From positions 36,810,684-36,874,683 of the forward strand of contig CP141128.1 in NCBI GenBank assembly GCA_035236585.1: a stretch of DNA of 64,000 bases. Direction: 5' to 3'. Below the pieces are notes generated by a model that saw only the letters and a list, made by a program, of their open reading frames with translations, searched no databases and had not been told where the DNA came from. Source of the stretch: Warburgia ugandensis. Its lineage: Eukaryota > Streptophyta > Magnoliopsida > Canellales > Canellaceae. Positions 36,950 through 49,659 of this stretch are shown piece after piece. Position 1 is the stretch's first letter. Every line of letters starts with the position of its first letter. Made by a program: the position numbers and the translations under genes.

Positions 36950-37654
36950 TCATAATAAATTACATAGAGGCCTAGAAATTTTGGTGAAATTTTTAATGAG
37001 TTGTCTATAAAATCCAACATGGCTTAAAAATGAGCAGATTTCCTTCACCATCCTAGGAGAGGGATGATTGGAAATAAGATCCACCTTGGCTTTATCAACC
37101 TCTATGCCATTGTGTGATATTATGTGTCCCCCAAAAATGCCACTTTTTACCATAAAATTATATTTTTCCCAATTCAGCAGAAGATTTTTCTCTTGACACC
37201 TTCCTAGTACCACGTCTAGGTGGGTTAATTATCCTTCAAAAGATGACCTAAATACTAAATAATCATCCATAAATATCTCTAAGAACTTTTCAACCATATC
37301 TAAAAAGATACTTATCATACACCTTTGAAAAGTCACTAATGCATTGCATAGCCCAAAAGACATGCGTCTATAGGAAAAAGATCTAAAAGGACAAGTGAAA
37401 GTAGTCTTCTCTTGGTGCCAGTGGCCATGCGGGTGGGGACTAGCTCATTATCATTATTTTTCTACTATAGTGACACTTGATTTCTTGGGTACAACTTGAA
37501 CAAGGCTGACCCAAGGACTATTTGAAATGAGATAAAAATTTCCAACATCAAGAAATTTAAGTACCTCTGCTCTAACTACTTTCATATTAGGATTTAGTCT
37601 CCTTTGCATCTCCCTAAAAAGTTTAGCATGATTTTCCAAGTGAACTCTATGCAT
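36950..37654 (-). pseudogene. Athila reverse transcriptase remnant
   Basis: The first part (37654-37454) contains RRLNPNMKVVRAEVLKFLD and SPWVSLVQVVPKKS. The catalytic box is FMDDY at 37259-37273, with both Asp residues intact. The last part (37213-36950) has CQEKNLLLNWEKYNFMVKSG and the thumb phrase VGFYRQLIKNFTKISRPLCN. A stop follows the catalytic box and the finger/palm middle is disrupted, so it cannot be translated whole. Confidence 0.9.
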
Positions 37655-37903
37655 GTAAATGGTTGGGCTAATTCCCTTAAGGTTTGCTATTGACCACTCT
37701 TTAGCTGTCTTATGTTCCCTAAGAACATTAAGTAGCTTACCCTCCTGTTCTTTGTCTAGGTGAGAAGCAATAATTATAGGCAGGGTCTAAGATGGACCTA
37801 AAAATGCATATTTTAAGCTATCAAGTAGTGGTTTTAGGTCAAGAGTAGGGGGTATCTTAATAGATGGTTCACTACTTGTACTTGGAAGGATCAAGGTTTC
37901 CAT

Positions 37904-38690
37904 TTAGAAGTATTTAAAATTGGCTGCATTTACTTCATTGATGGACTTTTCTATGTCAAAATCACCATTATAATGGGATAGACAAGCTTCTAGTGGATCA
38001 GAGTGGGAGGATGTAAGGAAACTACTCTCAATCATATTGCGTTCAAACATATCTATAGAGTCCATATGTTGTCCAGCATTAAAAACATTCAGCTTAATCT
38101 TCATATTGGTGAAGGACAATTTCATGATGCCATTCCTCCAATTTATAATTGCATTATATGTGGCCAAGAATAGTTGTCCCAAATACTAGTATTAGACTAG
38201 TAGGATCTCCTATAGGTTGGGTGCATAGAACTAAAAAGTCTATAGGGAATAGAAAATTTTCAACCTATACCGAGACATCTCCTACCACACCAAGAGGAAT
38301 TTTCACTAATCTATCTAGTAATTGTAATGTGGTGGTCGTAGGTTTCATCTTGCCTAGTTTAGTTCCTCATAAACTAAGGCAATAGTCTCACACTAGCCCC
38401 TAAGTCAAGTATTCACCTATCAATAATGGGCTCCCCTATCACACATGACATTGTGGGACATCTTGGATCTCTATGTTTGGGAGGATTGTTATGCTAGATT
38501 ATAGAGCTAACCTGCTTTGTGAAAAAGGCTTTCTTTTGCCCATTCAGCCTTCACTTCTATGTGCAAAGATCCTTTAAAATCTTGGCAATTAAAGGGATTT
38601 CTTTAATGGTATTTAATAATGGAATTTCAATGTTGACTTGTTTGAACACATCCATTATTTCATAGAAATTACCACCATTCTTTGCTATGT
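37904..38690 (-). pseudogene. Athila gag-end and aspartic protease region
   Basis: At 38690-38560 the minus strand encodes FYEIMDVFKQVNIEIPLL and IAKILKDLCT, the conserved segment ahead of Athila protease. The 38182-37904 frame includes NAIINWRNGIMKLSF and DPLEACLSHYNGDFDIEKSI, which lie between protease and RT in this lineage. The protease active-site Asp triad was not recovered intact. Several stops intervene at 38180-38560. Confidence 0.78.
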
Positions 38691-39267
38691 CTAATCCCAT
38701 ACATGTATTTCAAGTGGAATTGAGTGGGATGCACCACCTTTGAATGAAACATTCATGGTAAATATATAAGTGGTCTCCATTCTGAAGTGTAGAGAGAGAA
38801 AGTGAGTGATTTAGGTCTCTTAGGAGCCCCGACTTGAGTGTGCTTGACATACATGCTTCCTTTGACGTGTGTGGTTCTCATGCTCAACTTAGAAGCTCCC
38901 CAAAGGTGGTGGAATACATCATCCGTGTGTGTAGTTATCCCACCTTAAGTTTTGATACTTACAGCTTCTTTTGTGTGGATAAGGTTCAATGATGCTTCTA
39001 GGATTTCTGCTGGTGCTAAAAATGATAACAATACTCATTCTACATTCTGAACTTCTAGACTTTATAAATTTGGTAAGCGGGCCTATGTTGATGCTCAAAC
39101 TCTGGATTATCCATCTTTTAGGGTTTAGAATGCCAAAAATTTCCTTTTTTTACATCCCTAATACTATAAAATATGAAAACAACCCTAATTAGTGATCTTT
39201 ATAATATGGCAAGGGCTAAAAGTTGCTAAATATAGAGGTATTTTGTGTAATAATTCTATACCTATCA
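38691..39267 (-). mobile_element. Truncated copy of LTR_A family
   Basis: Matches 17913-18487 (CATACATGTATTTCA.GTGGAATTG through GTAATAATT.TATACCTATCA). Only the TG-side 577 bases of the 3.2 kb LTR are present; at 38690 it switches abruptly to Athila pol. It could be the remaining 5' LTR of that pol, with the rest of the LTR and gag deleted. Confidence 0.75.
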
Positions 39268-42200
39268 AATCACCTTGGCCATCACCATGGTGTTCATGTC
39301 TATGGTATTAATCAATGGGCTTGGACAAATCAAGTCATAGTTGGAAACTGGCTTATGTAATACCCTGGGTTTTTTTAACTTTTTAAATATTTTTTGAAAT
39401 TTGGGTTATCCCTTGTTTGAAAATTCTTTTCAAAAACAAAATAGCAGAAATGTTTGTAGTGAAAAGCATTTTTAGAAATCCCAAGTGTCATTTCTTTAAC
39501 AAACAAAAGGACTATATGGTGAAATGAATGTCTCATTCCAACCAAAAATCTAGATGAATTTCCATTGTTTTCTAGACACATACACATTTAATGAATGCGA
39601 TGTAGAACACCTAATTAACTTACAAATGATTTTCATGTTTTAAAATAAATATCACAACATATCATATCCCAGAACCTCTAGTCACATCACATCATAACAC
39701 ATTCCACAAAATAAAATTGAGTTCACTACTACAAAGTAAATTACATTCACATTATCTAAAAGACCATAAAGCAAATATCAAGTTGTAAGACTCACCCTTT
39801 AGAAAGTAGAAATCTCAATATTCTATAATTACATCTCTACAGTTTGCTTTCACTTCCTCAGCTCCACCTCTTCATCCTTCCATTCTAATTCTTCATGTCT
39901 GAGCCATTGTATACCAAACCATAATATCTTAGCAAGCTTGCACTTGTGCAGGTAGAAAAAGATGCTATTTTGGTATGTACATTATGATTTACTTAATCAA
40001 TGTATTTTGGAAATTATTCATATATAAATGAAACTGATATTTTAGAACACATACTGAAGTCAAAGTCATAAGTTCTTAAATCATATAATCTATGATATTA
40101 ATTCACATGTCCAAGCAAATCAATTGACAAATCATATGAATTCTAAAGTTAGTGAAAATATAAATACTTTATTCTTTTATATATATTTAAGAAATTCTAT
40201 ATTGCTATTATTTCATGAACATTTAGTCACACAAGTCCTTTTTCATGCATAATACATAATCACTCATGTTGATTCATAACATATTATACATTAAGATCGT
40301 TCATCATGCATACTTTCCTTTGTGAACATATTGCATTTTAAATTTACTTATGATTTAAATAAATGGACATGCAAAACCACTAATGATGCTCGATTAATCT
40401 AACACTTTAATGAACCAATATCCTAGAAAAGCCATCAATCTGAAAAATCAATATACATCAAATCGATTGATAAAAATGATAGGGTAAATGTAAGCATTAA
40501 ACCACAATATCAATGATAATGGAATTAGTTGATAAAATTAAATGACAAACTGTATGCTCAAAAGTCTAATCACTAACAAACAAATATTCGGTAAAGCCAT
40601 CAAGTGTAGTAAACTATATGCTACGCCTATTGAAAAAGGACACAATCATTTTCAAAGATGCATGTCAAATCAAACTGAAAACTCATACAGTGACATACGA
40701 GGTGGCAATTTGGTCCTATCAAGGGACACTAGCAACTCACGTCTTGCCAACTGGGACATGTCACACTGTCCAGATGAAGTAGACAGCCCCCTCTCAAGAG
40801 AGACCTAGAATGATCAACATGCATCATAATACATATAATCAACTCATGTCCTTGTAGGCACTACCATTATTGCTAGATAATTACCATCCTTGTACATTCC
40901 CATAGATACTTTGTGAAATTTTGCACCAGCCACCATGGGTGGTTTACTAGCTACACCCAAAATGGTCCCCATTAAAACCACCCTTTACAAAGCTCCTCCC
41001 AAGCTGGAATCTAATATAATATTAGAGGGTAAAGGCCAACTACTCCCATCATAGGGCCTCAGGACTTATAGCAACATGTAACAAGCTTGCCTCGAGGCTC
41101 AACCTACTCATTAAGCGGTCCCCCAAAACATTGATCAAATGTATTAACAAATCTTATAGCTACTATTGGAGAGCTTTCCTAAACTTAAATACAATAGCAT
41201 CCTTAGAACTTATAGATGTTAATAGAGCACCTAACTAAAACATCTACCACCAAAAGTCATTACATGATGATAAAATTGCTTTTCAAGCCATATGAGAAAC
41301 CATTCAAATCCATTCATTTTCAAGGTATGAGAACCTTTCAAATCCATAACATCAACCAGAAATAAAGCATAGCTTTTGTAAGATTTTAAATCATGCATTC
41401 ACATTCATTTGATAATGCATAGATAGCTAAAAGCATACATACCATATCCATTTCAAAACTAACTAGAGTCTAATTATTCCTACTTTATCCATGGATCATG
41501 ACCATTTGCTCTCTCATATATGATGATGCACTTTCTCAAATCAACCATGTATCTAAATCCAATGGCATGTAAGATGGGTCTTATGAAAAACCATAAAAAA
41601 AAAATAAAAAAAAAAAATAAAAAAAAAACATATAACAAAGTGAATTGAAATCATTGATATAGTCTTTATCAATAACAATAACATGTTACCACTCTAGGCC
41701 ATAACATGTTGATATCTATTGTGTTTGTCCGTGGCATTAAGTGATCCTTTCTAGACATTGATGTGAAGCAGTTCATATGAATATGAAAATATTTGAATTC
41801 ATGGATATTAGTAGCTAAACCATTCAACAAGTAGTAATAAAACTAGGTTAAAGTAAACCTAGTTAATGGTAACTTATAAGGCATTATTTTTCTATTTCTT
41901 CATTATGAAAACCTTAGGTTTCTTCCTCTAAACTATTGGTCTTAAGTACAAGTATGAATCTTATCATATTAAGCTTTCCTTTACCTTGATTAGTCATCAA
42001 ATCATTTTTATAACCTTAAATTACATGTACGACATCTTCTAGCAAGTTGCTTAGGTCTTCCGATAATTCAAAACCTTGTGGGCTACATTACTATCTTTAC
42101 TTTGTTACTAATATATTTCTTAGCATTCCACACCATTTGGACATTCAAATATTATAACATTACATTTACAGATATTTATCTATATCAGTAGCAAGTGCAA

Positions 42201-42410
42201 GGGTCAGACCATGTTTAAAGTGCTACAACATCCACTAGGAATAGGTGTACATTCCAATTAAAGTGACCAATCATAGTACTCTTTTATCCTAATTTTAAAA
42301 CTAGGGCAAACCCAATGTTTCAAGTTAATCTCACATATGTAGCTAGTCTAAGAGCAAAATCATGTTCTAAGTGCTTCAATCAAAAGGGATAGTTCACACT
42401 CTTTTGTTTA
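39268..42410 (-). repeat. Copy B: uninterrupted paralogue of copy A
   Basis: Collinear with copy A segments 1-4 and free of the L1 and L2 insertions, so it supplies empty target sites at about 39320-39345 and 40960-40975. It may contain an old minus-strand chromovirus LTR starting TGTAATACCCTGGG at 39357. No coding; the ORF at 40542-40808 lies in the region replaced in copy A and has no recognisable domain. Confidence 0.75.
41586..41629. repeat. A-rich tract
   Basis: About 44 bases of nearly pure A with occasional T. Copy A has only AAAAA at the matching place (about 30190), so the run expanded after the copies separated. Confidence 0.9.
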
Positions 42411-42869
42411 GGGACTACACTAGGCCAACATTAGCATTTTCAAGTTTAAGTTTAGTCATTCAATTTCTAATCTGATGAAGTTAAATGTGTTAATAGATAA
42501 TAACTAAGTTTTCACATGCTTCCATAATTTTTGTAATTAAAGATAGTACGCATGTAAATCATCATCTACATTAACTCATCCTTATCAAAGCATAGAAATT
42601 AATAAGCTTTGCAAGGTAGAAATCTTAAACCCCCTACCACATGTGGTGCTTATCCTTAGTTTACATGTGTACCTCCTTTGTCTTGATTCATTGATTGACC
42701 AACCTATACATTTGGTTGTTGATCTGTAAATGGATGGGTTAGATCAATTGGCTCTACCACTAGTTAGTGTATAGGGAGTCACAAATCAACTGATCTATCA
42801 TTCCAACCTTGGAACCATTACATATTATAGAAATATGTAGTACCTAATCTTACATATTTTGTATTACAT
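42411..42869. other. Unclassified interval between copy B and the 60-bp array
   Basis: AT-rich, no gene or repeat recognised. Isolated AGATCAATTGG motifs near 42740 may be decayed units of the adjacent array. Confidence 0.35.
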
Positions 42870-43390
42870 GGTTAATGAATGGTCAGATCATGGAAAAAGG
42901 GCTAGATTTGTCATAAATTTAAGGATTTCATGATAGATCTAAGATTAGATCATGGTGAGTGCTTGGATTAATCATGAATCTAGATGTCTATTATCAGATC
43001 AATGTAAGGAGCTTGATGAATCACGGGTCAGATAGTTAAGTATTAGATCTATGGCCAGATCTAATTGCAAGCTCAAATTGATGGCAGATCTAGGTGCTAA
43101 ACAGCTAACTAAAGGTTAGATCATCTCAAATTATTAGATCAGTCACAGATCTGGAATTCAGTGGATGATCAATGGTTAGATCATGATGAACTATCTAATC
43201 AATCATAAATTTGGCTATTGGTGACTAATTAATGGTTAGATCATGTGGGGCTTTGTGAATTCAATCACAGATCTGTCATTTAGGTATAGCTCAATGGTCT
43301 AATCATGATGGATGGATGGATTTATTACAGATCTATCATTTGGAGACATATCAATGGTCATATCAATCATAGATCAGGTGAGTAGGGTGG
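42870..43390. repeat. 60-bp minisatellite, about 8 degenerate units
   Basis: The core (A)ATGGTTAGATCATG-like block recurs at 42941, about 42993, 43051, 43111, 43171, 43231, 43293 and 43353, spacing 60-62 bases. Each unit also has ACAGATCT.TCATTTGG-like sequence. Units are strongly diverged. Confidence 0.82.
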
Positions 43391-43451
43391 CCATCGAGGA
43401 GGAGAGAGAGAGGGTTCAGGAGTCAAGCATTGCGTCAGGTTGCATAGAAGG

Positions 43452-43453
<2 letters not shown>

Positions 43454-43536
<83 letters not shown>

Positions 43537-43560
43537 TGTGTGTGTGTGTGTGTGTGTGTG
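43454..43560. repeat. Compound (GA)n (TG)n microsatellite at the L2 element border
   Basis: About 81 bases of GA repeat followed by 13 TG units, the last of which is the terminal TG of the L2 LTR. The flank on the other side of the element (53850) is also a GA run, so the element entered a GA microsatellite. Confidence 0.95.
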
Positions 43561-46413
43561 ACGATCCGGGTTTTCCCATGTATTTTTAAATGCAATATCT
43601 AATTCCTAAGGCAGGATGCATCCCTATTTGAAAACCATTTTATAAAAACAATGCAAAGCAACAGAAAATATTTTGGTTTAAACTCATTTTGAAAACCCCG
43701 AGTATCATTTGCTTTCACAACAACCAAAGTAGTTTTTGAAAATTTCAAAAATCATAAATGTCTTCCCAGGTCCATCCAGTCACAGTTCACAGCCCAACTG
43801 TAATTAAATACAAATACATGTCCAAAGGGTAGAGTGTTTACTTACATGTATAATTGTCTCTTTTTGACTTACTTGCTCGTAGCACTAACATATCCTGAGG
43901 CGTCTTCTACTCGTGAATGGAGCTGTCCTGAAAAATGATATATTTGAGTTTCTTCTGTCACGGGCGTATCCTGTCCTTAAGTGCTTACTTGTTCTGAAAA
44001 ATGTTAAGGATTGGGTGAGTGTATACTATACTCAGTAGGAGTCTATCACTATTAGTTTTACAATGCATGCTATGTTTGAAACCATATGTTCTTTAAAACA
44101 TGTGCATGTTTAATCACTCATGTTCAATATTGATATCAAAAACCATTGCCGAATTAGAATACTAAGGACTTAAGGAATCGCATAATCCAAGTCGAAAGTA
44201 ATGAAGATATCATAAACATAATGATATGCATAAGATGCTCAACTGAATCCAACTCATAGATATATGGTATGGTCGACCATCCTCATGTCATGCCATATGC
44301 AATGCAAGTAAATCTTCAAAAACATAGGGCCCACTATGCCCACGACCTCCTCGCCGTGTGGTCTCTGGCTACCTGCGGACACTCGGTCATAGCCTCCACG
44401 GGGCATATGACACCTCGACCTAGTGCCGTGACACCAGTGGTAGCCCCCTGTACCACATGCAGTCGACGTAGGGACATGCCTTTTTTTTGGCATGGTACCC
44501 TTTCCACCTAATAGTGGTAGAGGCTGGGAGGCCACCCCAGACCTCTCGGCATAGCGCCCACGAGCTTACTAGCCCAAATCATATACGATCAATCAAGCAA
44601 AAACCTCTTTTTCAAAACCTGTCCTCTTTCGGTCCCTCACAACTACCTGGCCCTCACAACTCCCTACCCAGCATCTTTCGAGCACTTCAGCGTCTTTTGG
44701 TAACCCTCAAGGACATGCAATTTTTCAAAAGTCAATAACCACAAATCATGCAACTTATGCAATCATTTGTAAAACATGTCTATGCATAATGTATTTATCA
44801 TATGCATGCTGAATTCATTTATAAAATTAAGTCATGCTAAACAAGTCATATAACTTATACTTAAAACATGCATTCTCAAAACAATCACGGGCTCTTTTTA
44901 AAAGTTTAGTAGCGATAGAGCACCTACCTCGAAGTTTCCTGGAGTCACATCCTTCATTACTCAACTCGACCCTGGGTCTCATTTATAAAATCCTGGATCT
45001 GAATGGATACAAGGAGTACTTATCAATTTCGATCTATTTAGAAATTAGATTGCTAGATTAATGGCTAGATCTACCTTTTAGGGTCCCTAGGTCTTTGTCT
45101 AATACAATGTTAGGCTAGATCCTATGATATGGATCTACTATTCAATGGTTAGACTCTATAATTTGTCCTCTGATCCTAATTTTATAATCTCATTAGGTCC
45201 GTGTCGTTTATACAGATGCGATTGTTCTTTCTAATTGTAAATCCTACAACCTCCGTAATTGGGCTTTTAGTGTTACAACGTCAGCTTTTGTCCATGCAGG
45301 CCCTGTGCATCATGGTTTCCAAGACGTGTGCTCGCCCTGGTTGAACCAGGACCCATGCCTGCACATCGTACATGCCCAAAGGCCACACCAGGGATCGCGT
45401 TCGCACGCACACATGAAAGCCCAAGCGACGCGCCCTAGAGGGCATCACGAAGACGCATCTTTGACGCAGGCGTGATGTGCCTTGGCTCCCGGGGCGTTCG
45501 TGCGTCCCGGTTGAACCTGGGACTGCCCCTGCACACAACGTGCACGCGAGAGGACAGCCCCAGGGAGCGCATCACACCTGGCATCCCTGGGTCATCTTCT
45601 TCAATGGGTTATCAAACCCATCACGAGTCTGGTATCTTCAGGGCGGAAAAATGACCAGATCTAGCATGGATCTGACCTGGGTAAGGAGAAATGGAAAGAG
45701 GAGGGAAAAGGGTCTTACCTGGAAACCTTAGAGAGTGCCATAGCCGGTGGGTGCGCCCTTTTTTTTCTGCTCTGAATCCCTAGGTCATCAGAAACCATGA
45801 TGAAGAGGAAAAAAAACCCCAATGTCGAGCAAGACCGGAGGTAGAAGGGGAAAAGAGAAGAGAGGGGAATGGGGAGACAGGTAAAAGGAATGGCTGGCCT
45901 GAATGACTTGGCCATTGCCATTCTTCAGATGGAAAATCAAAGGAGGGTTTTCCGGTTTTTGCCGGAAACCTCAACCCCAATTAGCCGAAAAACCCAATTC
46001 GAAGAGGAAAATAGGGCTTTTTATAGCCATACTATGGCGGTGCTGCCAATGGCGGTGGTGGAAACCTCTGGAAAATGGGGGTTTCTAGAGAAATCGAGAG
46101 GAAGAAGACAAGGGGTGCCTTTATCAAAATGGCCCCCTACGATTTTCATCCTTTTTCGTTTTTTAAATACAATTTACCAAATTGCCCCTAATCTTTAAAC
46201 GGCCGTAACTTCTTCATACGAACTCCGTTTTCGGCGTTCTTTGAGGCATTGGATTCCATTTTTCGAGTCTAATGGTACCATGTTTTCTTAAAAATTCCTT
46301 TGTTTAATATTTTAAATAAAGTAAAACATTTAACACGGTACATTTCCTATAGAATGTCTAGTTCATTTTTGTTAAATAGATGTAAAATTAGCGTAAATTG
46401 TTCGGGCATTACA
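43559..46413 (-). mobile_element. L2-type 3' LTR, 2855 bp, minus strand
   Basis: Minus-strand start TGTAATGCCCGAACAATTT at 46413, end ...AACCCGGATCGTCA at 43559. It is followed inward by a polypurine tract, so it is the 3' LTR. It shares 44660-46413 with the right-hand LTR at about 95% identity, and its outer half with the L2 solo LTR. CpG-rich core at 45280-45570 with the odd palindrome CCTGGTTGAACCAGG. ORFs in this core and in the purine-rich leader (45715-46198) are frame noise. Confidence 0.9.
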
Positions 46414-46446
46414 TTATTACCCCCTTAAAAGAATTTCGTCCTCGAA
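46414..46446 (-). other. L2 element polypurine tract and end of internal region
   Basis: On the minus strand: TCGAGGACGAAATTC then TTTTAAGGGGG, then TAATAA, then the LTR start. The phrase GAGGACGAAATTC before a G-run is the usual pol-end and polypurine tract layout of Tekay/Del-type chromoviruses. Confidence 0.88.
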
Positions 46447-49400
46447 ATTCCATAAATTATCATCTTCAAGGTATTTTGTCTCTTAGATAACTTCTTGGTA
46501 AATGCATTCTCCCTTAGGAATCAAATCTAGGCTCAACCTCAATTTATCATTTTTATTGTTCCTTCTATAAGGCCTTACCTATAAGGGTTGCTTTCGCTGC
46601 GTACTTTGATGCATACTCCTATACGTGCTAGTTTAACAATACCAGTTTCTAGCTGTAATTCATCTATCTCGAAATCCTTAGATACCCATACTTTTCTCAT
46701 CATGTATAAATTACTCCGTACTTCTTTTGAGATCATATCATCTTATTTCTCTTAGTCCTTTTTGAATAGCAGGGATAGTCTCGTTTTTCCTCTTGTCTTC
46801 CATCTGGTGATCTCTTCATCATCCATATCTCCTTTTAATGGTTGGTTGTATGTCATTAGTACATGTCCAACAAAAAGGGTTACATTTTTTTCTATTGTGT
46901 CTAACTTTGCTTCTGATCTTTTATATTTGTCCCCAAGATACTTCAATAGCTAATATGGTATCATGTGCCCTACAGCCAAAACCTCGATTAACTTCGAATT
47001 TCAACTGTCTGTTGCTTTTCTACTATAACTTGGGTCCTCAACCCATATTATATTCAGAATAAAATAATTCAAGTAGCATCCTCCATTACTAATACTATCT
47101 CATATTACGATTAGGATATCCGAACTGTACATCAAGTTTCATAGATGTTGAAGTCATCCAATGCTTTTCTCCTTGAAGAGTTTATGCACACTCATGTCAA
47201 ATATTTTATGGTTAATTCATCATCATGGTCAAATGTTCTCGTCTAGAAGCCTATCTCACTATTCACATCAATTTGTCATTAGGATTTCCAACAATGTTCC
47301 CATTTATGCAAAAAGTCTCTTATTCATAACCGAGTACCCTTACTAGGTCATGGTTGAATCCTTTGTCATTATCCTCTTTGTCCTTTCTTTGCTTGATGGT
47401 TTTCTTTGTAATCTTTTAGACCAAATATTCTATACTTGATCTAGTAAGGTTAGCCCTCAGGAAATTCCTTCAATTGATTTTTCGTACTTGGTATATGCAC
47501 ATAACAACTAACTTTTTGTCTAAAGGCAATGTAACCTCAAATCTCACCTTATAATGTGCTAGCCACCTCAACTTTTCTCCTTCCATTCCCTATATCAGTA
47601 TGTTGTTCAATCTTTTATTAATGCTTTATTGTCAACCATTCAGTCTTAATTGTCAGGGGGTATCATCATCATAAGTAGTGGTTTTCTCAAGTGTTCCCTC
47701 ATACCTAGCTTATAATAACAGTTCTCATTCAATAGCTATTACATCAAGTTATGCTGAATCTGTTAATTCATCAAATTTGAAAAACACTCAGGTAAGCATG
47801 GAACATTTTCGTAGACATATCGAAAGAGAATTTATTTGATTACCTGTTGATCTCCATCCAGATGTATAGGTTATAAGCTCAATAGTCTCTTTAAAGCGAT
47901 CAATGCTTATCTGCCTTTCTTTCCAATCCAAGTCAGCAACGTCTTTCAGACCCATAGTGATTTCTATGGTTTGTCATGGTATCTATTCAGGTTTGGAAAA
48001 ATCTGTCTCATTGGTGGAGATCGCTCCTTATTTTTGCTGCTTCTGTCTCAGTTGTTACTGTATTCATTGTACTCGTAGCTCCTTCATGATGTGGCCTAAT
48101 CAACTAACCTCATACCCTCAAATGACTTAGTCTAACAAGTAACTTCTTTTAGGGAAAACTTATGCCTAAATACTTATAACAATCTTCTGAGTATATAACT
48201 TTCACTACTAACATATTTGATTAAATAGGGTGGGATACCTTCATTTAGTCAACAGTACTCTAAAGGTAATGACTAAATAATGGTCTTAAGATATTTGCTC
48301 TTTCAAATCTATGATAGCAAGATCTCAATTCGATCCTTGATGGTACCCTACTTGCTGAAGAAAGACAAATGGACAAATCACTGTCCCAGCTTAATTCCTT
48401 TTTCAATATACTGTATTGGCAAGGTAGTATATCACCAAATTTTCCTTTTTATGGACTATATCCATTGGTGTTCCCCATAAGATAATTGATCCGATAAGAA
48501 TCTAATTGCAATAATTGATATAGACATCAAATCATTTGTAGAATTTAATTTCTAGTTGGTCACCATTCCTCTTCAAAATTTTCTTGTTGCATAATCTCCT
48601 GAAATTCGATACTCTACTCAAAGTCTTAAACCCCATATGCTTTCCCTCTTTTATACTCCTTTACAATAAGATCACCAACTCAACTAGTATTATTCCTTCA
48701 CATTTATTTGGTTTACCTTCCTATAGGATTCAAGATGAAAGAATATAAAGTCATGATCTTCTTCTTTTGAATATTCAATATTCATCGAATACTTATAGTT
48801 ACATCTCTATCTCTTTCTTTCTTTTCTTCAAAATCCTCATTTTTGCCTACCTAGATCAATTTCTCTTATAAGTTCCTGTTAGGATCAATCTATTGTTACA
48901 GATCTGTCATCCCTAGTATTATCATCAAAATCTTTTGGTAAATCGGTCGAATACATTTCCCTATCATATTCGTGTTATGTTCCTCTTAATCACCTAATAT
49001 GTCAATTGTACATCTTCTGATCTCCTCCATTATACTCAGGCTATCATTATTAGATAGCACTTCACTCTTCATAAGACTCCAATGAAGTTATCAAAAATTG
49101 AGCTAAGTCCTTCAGGATCCATACCTTTGTGATCTTATACGAGTCACAGTTATCCCCTAGTATCATCTTGTATGCTCACCCCTATTAGATTATCATCAAA
49201 ATCTTCTCAAAGACTGTCTTTTACATCCCCTATCATATTCATATTCTGATATTCTTTAGGAGGGTAAGATAGCCATCTAGGTTCTTTGATTTTTTCACCT
49301 TTAGTGAGATTAATCTATTACAGGTCAGAACTATCTACTAACAAGTTCACTAACATCTTCATTCATCATTCTCATCATAAGCTAATTTATATATGAGTAT

Positions 49401-49642
49401 CCTTGTTTGCACCACTACACAACAATCCTTATTGATAAGATTTAAGCCATCCAATATCTAAGTATTTGCTAAACACATCTCCTTTTTCACCTATTTGTTT
49501 ATGGTGAAATGCCTTGAGCATTAATACGCTACTATTTCTATTTCTACTACTTCTATACTTCTCTTTAGACTACTCCTTCTGAATTTTTTTTTCCATTGTC
49601 TATGACCCTTGGACATGCTGGACTGCCTATGAAAGGATAAAA
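46447..49642 (-). mobile_element. L2 element internal region, no recognisable pol
   Basis: About 3.2 kb between polypurine tract and primer-binding site. I read all minus-strand frames for RT (xxDD), integrase zinc and RNase H phrases and found none. The longest minus-strand frame (46752-46946) starts KYLGDKYKRSEAKLDTIEKN and matches nothing I know; neighbouring frames are short. Plus-strand ORFs (46762-48480) look like chance. Either a large derivative with pol deleted or a non-autonomous element with its own interior; heavy mutation could also hide coding. Confidence 0.6.
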
Positions 49643-49659
49643 CCTAGGCTCTGATACCA
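49643..49659 (-). other. L2 element primer-binding site (initiator tRNA-Met)
   Basis: The minus strand reads TGGTATCAGAGCCTAGG two bases after the 5' LTR edge. The TGGTATCAGAGC core matches the plant initiator tRNA-Met site exactly. Confidence 0.93.

Larger units (their letters stand above)
35223..38690 (-). pseudogene. Athila-type Ty3/gypsy pol (protease, RT, RNase H, integrase), degenerate
   Basis: Reading right to left on the minus strand: protease-proximal gag/pro remnant (38690-37904), RT (37654-36950), RNase H (about 36800-36500), integrase (36344-35223). Wording is Athila-like rather than chromovirus-like, for example EMQRRLNPNMK before RT and KVNGQRLEPFLELKNP at the integrase end. 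Gag and the leader are missing: pol abuts a truncated LTR at 38690. Multiple stops separate the readable pieces. Confidence 0.9.

Noticed and set aside
43312-43602. ORF encoding a run of Glu-Arg repeats
   Set aside because: It is only the translation of the GA and TG microsatellites; a matching Leu-Ser frame exists on the other strand.
45869-46198. ORF of 109 residues in the L2 3' LTR
   Set aside because: The equivalent in the 5' LTR (53305-53600) has frame changes and differs; no sign of protein conservation.
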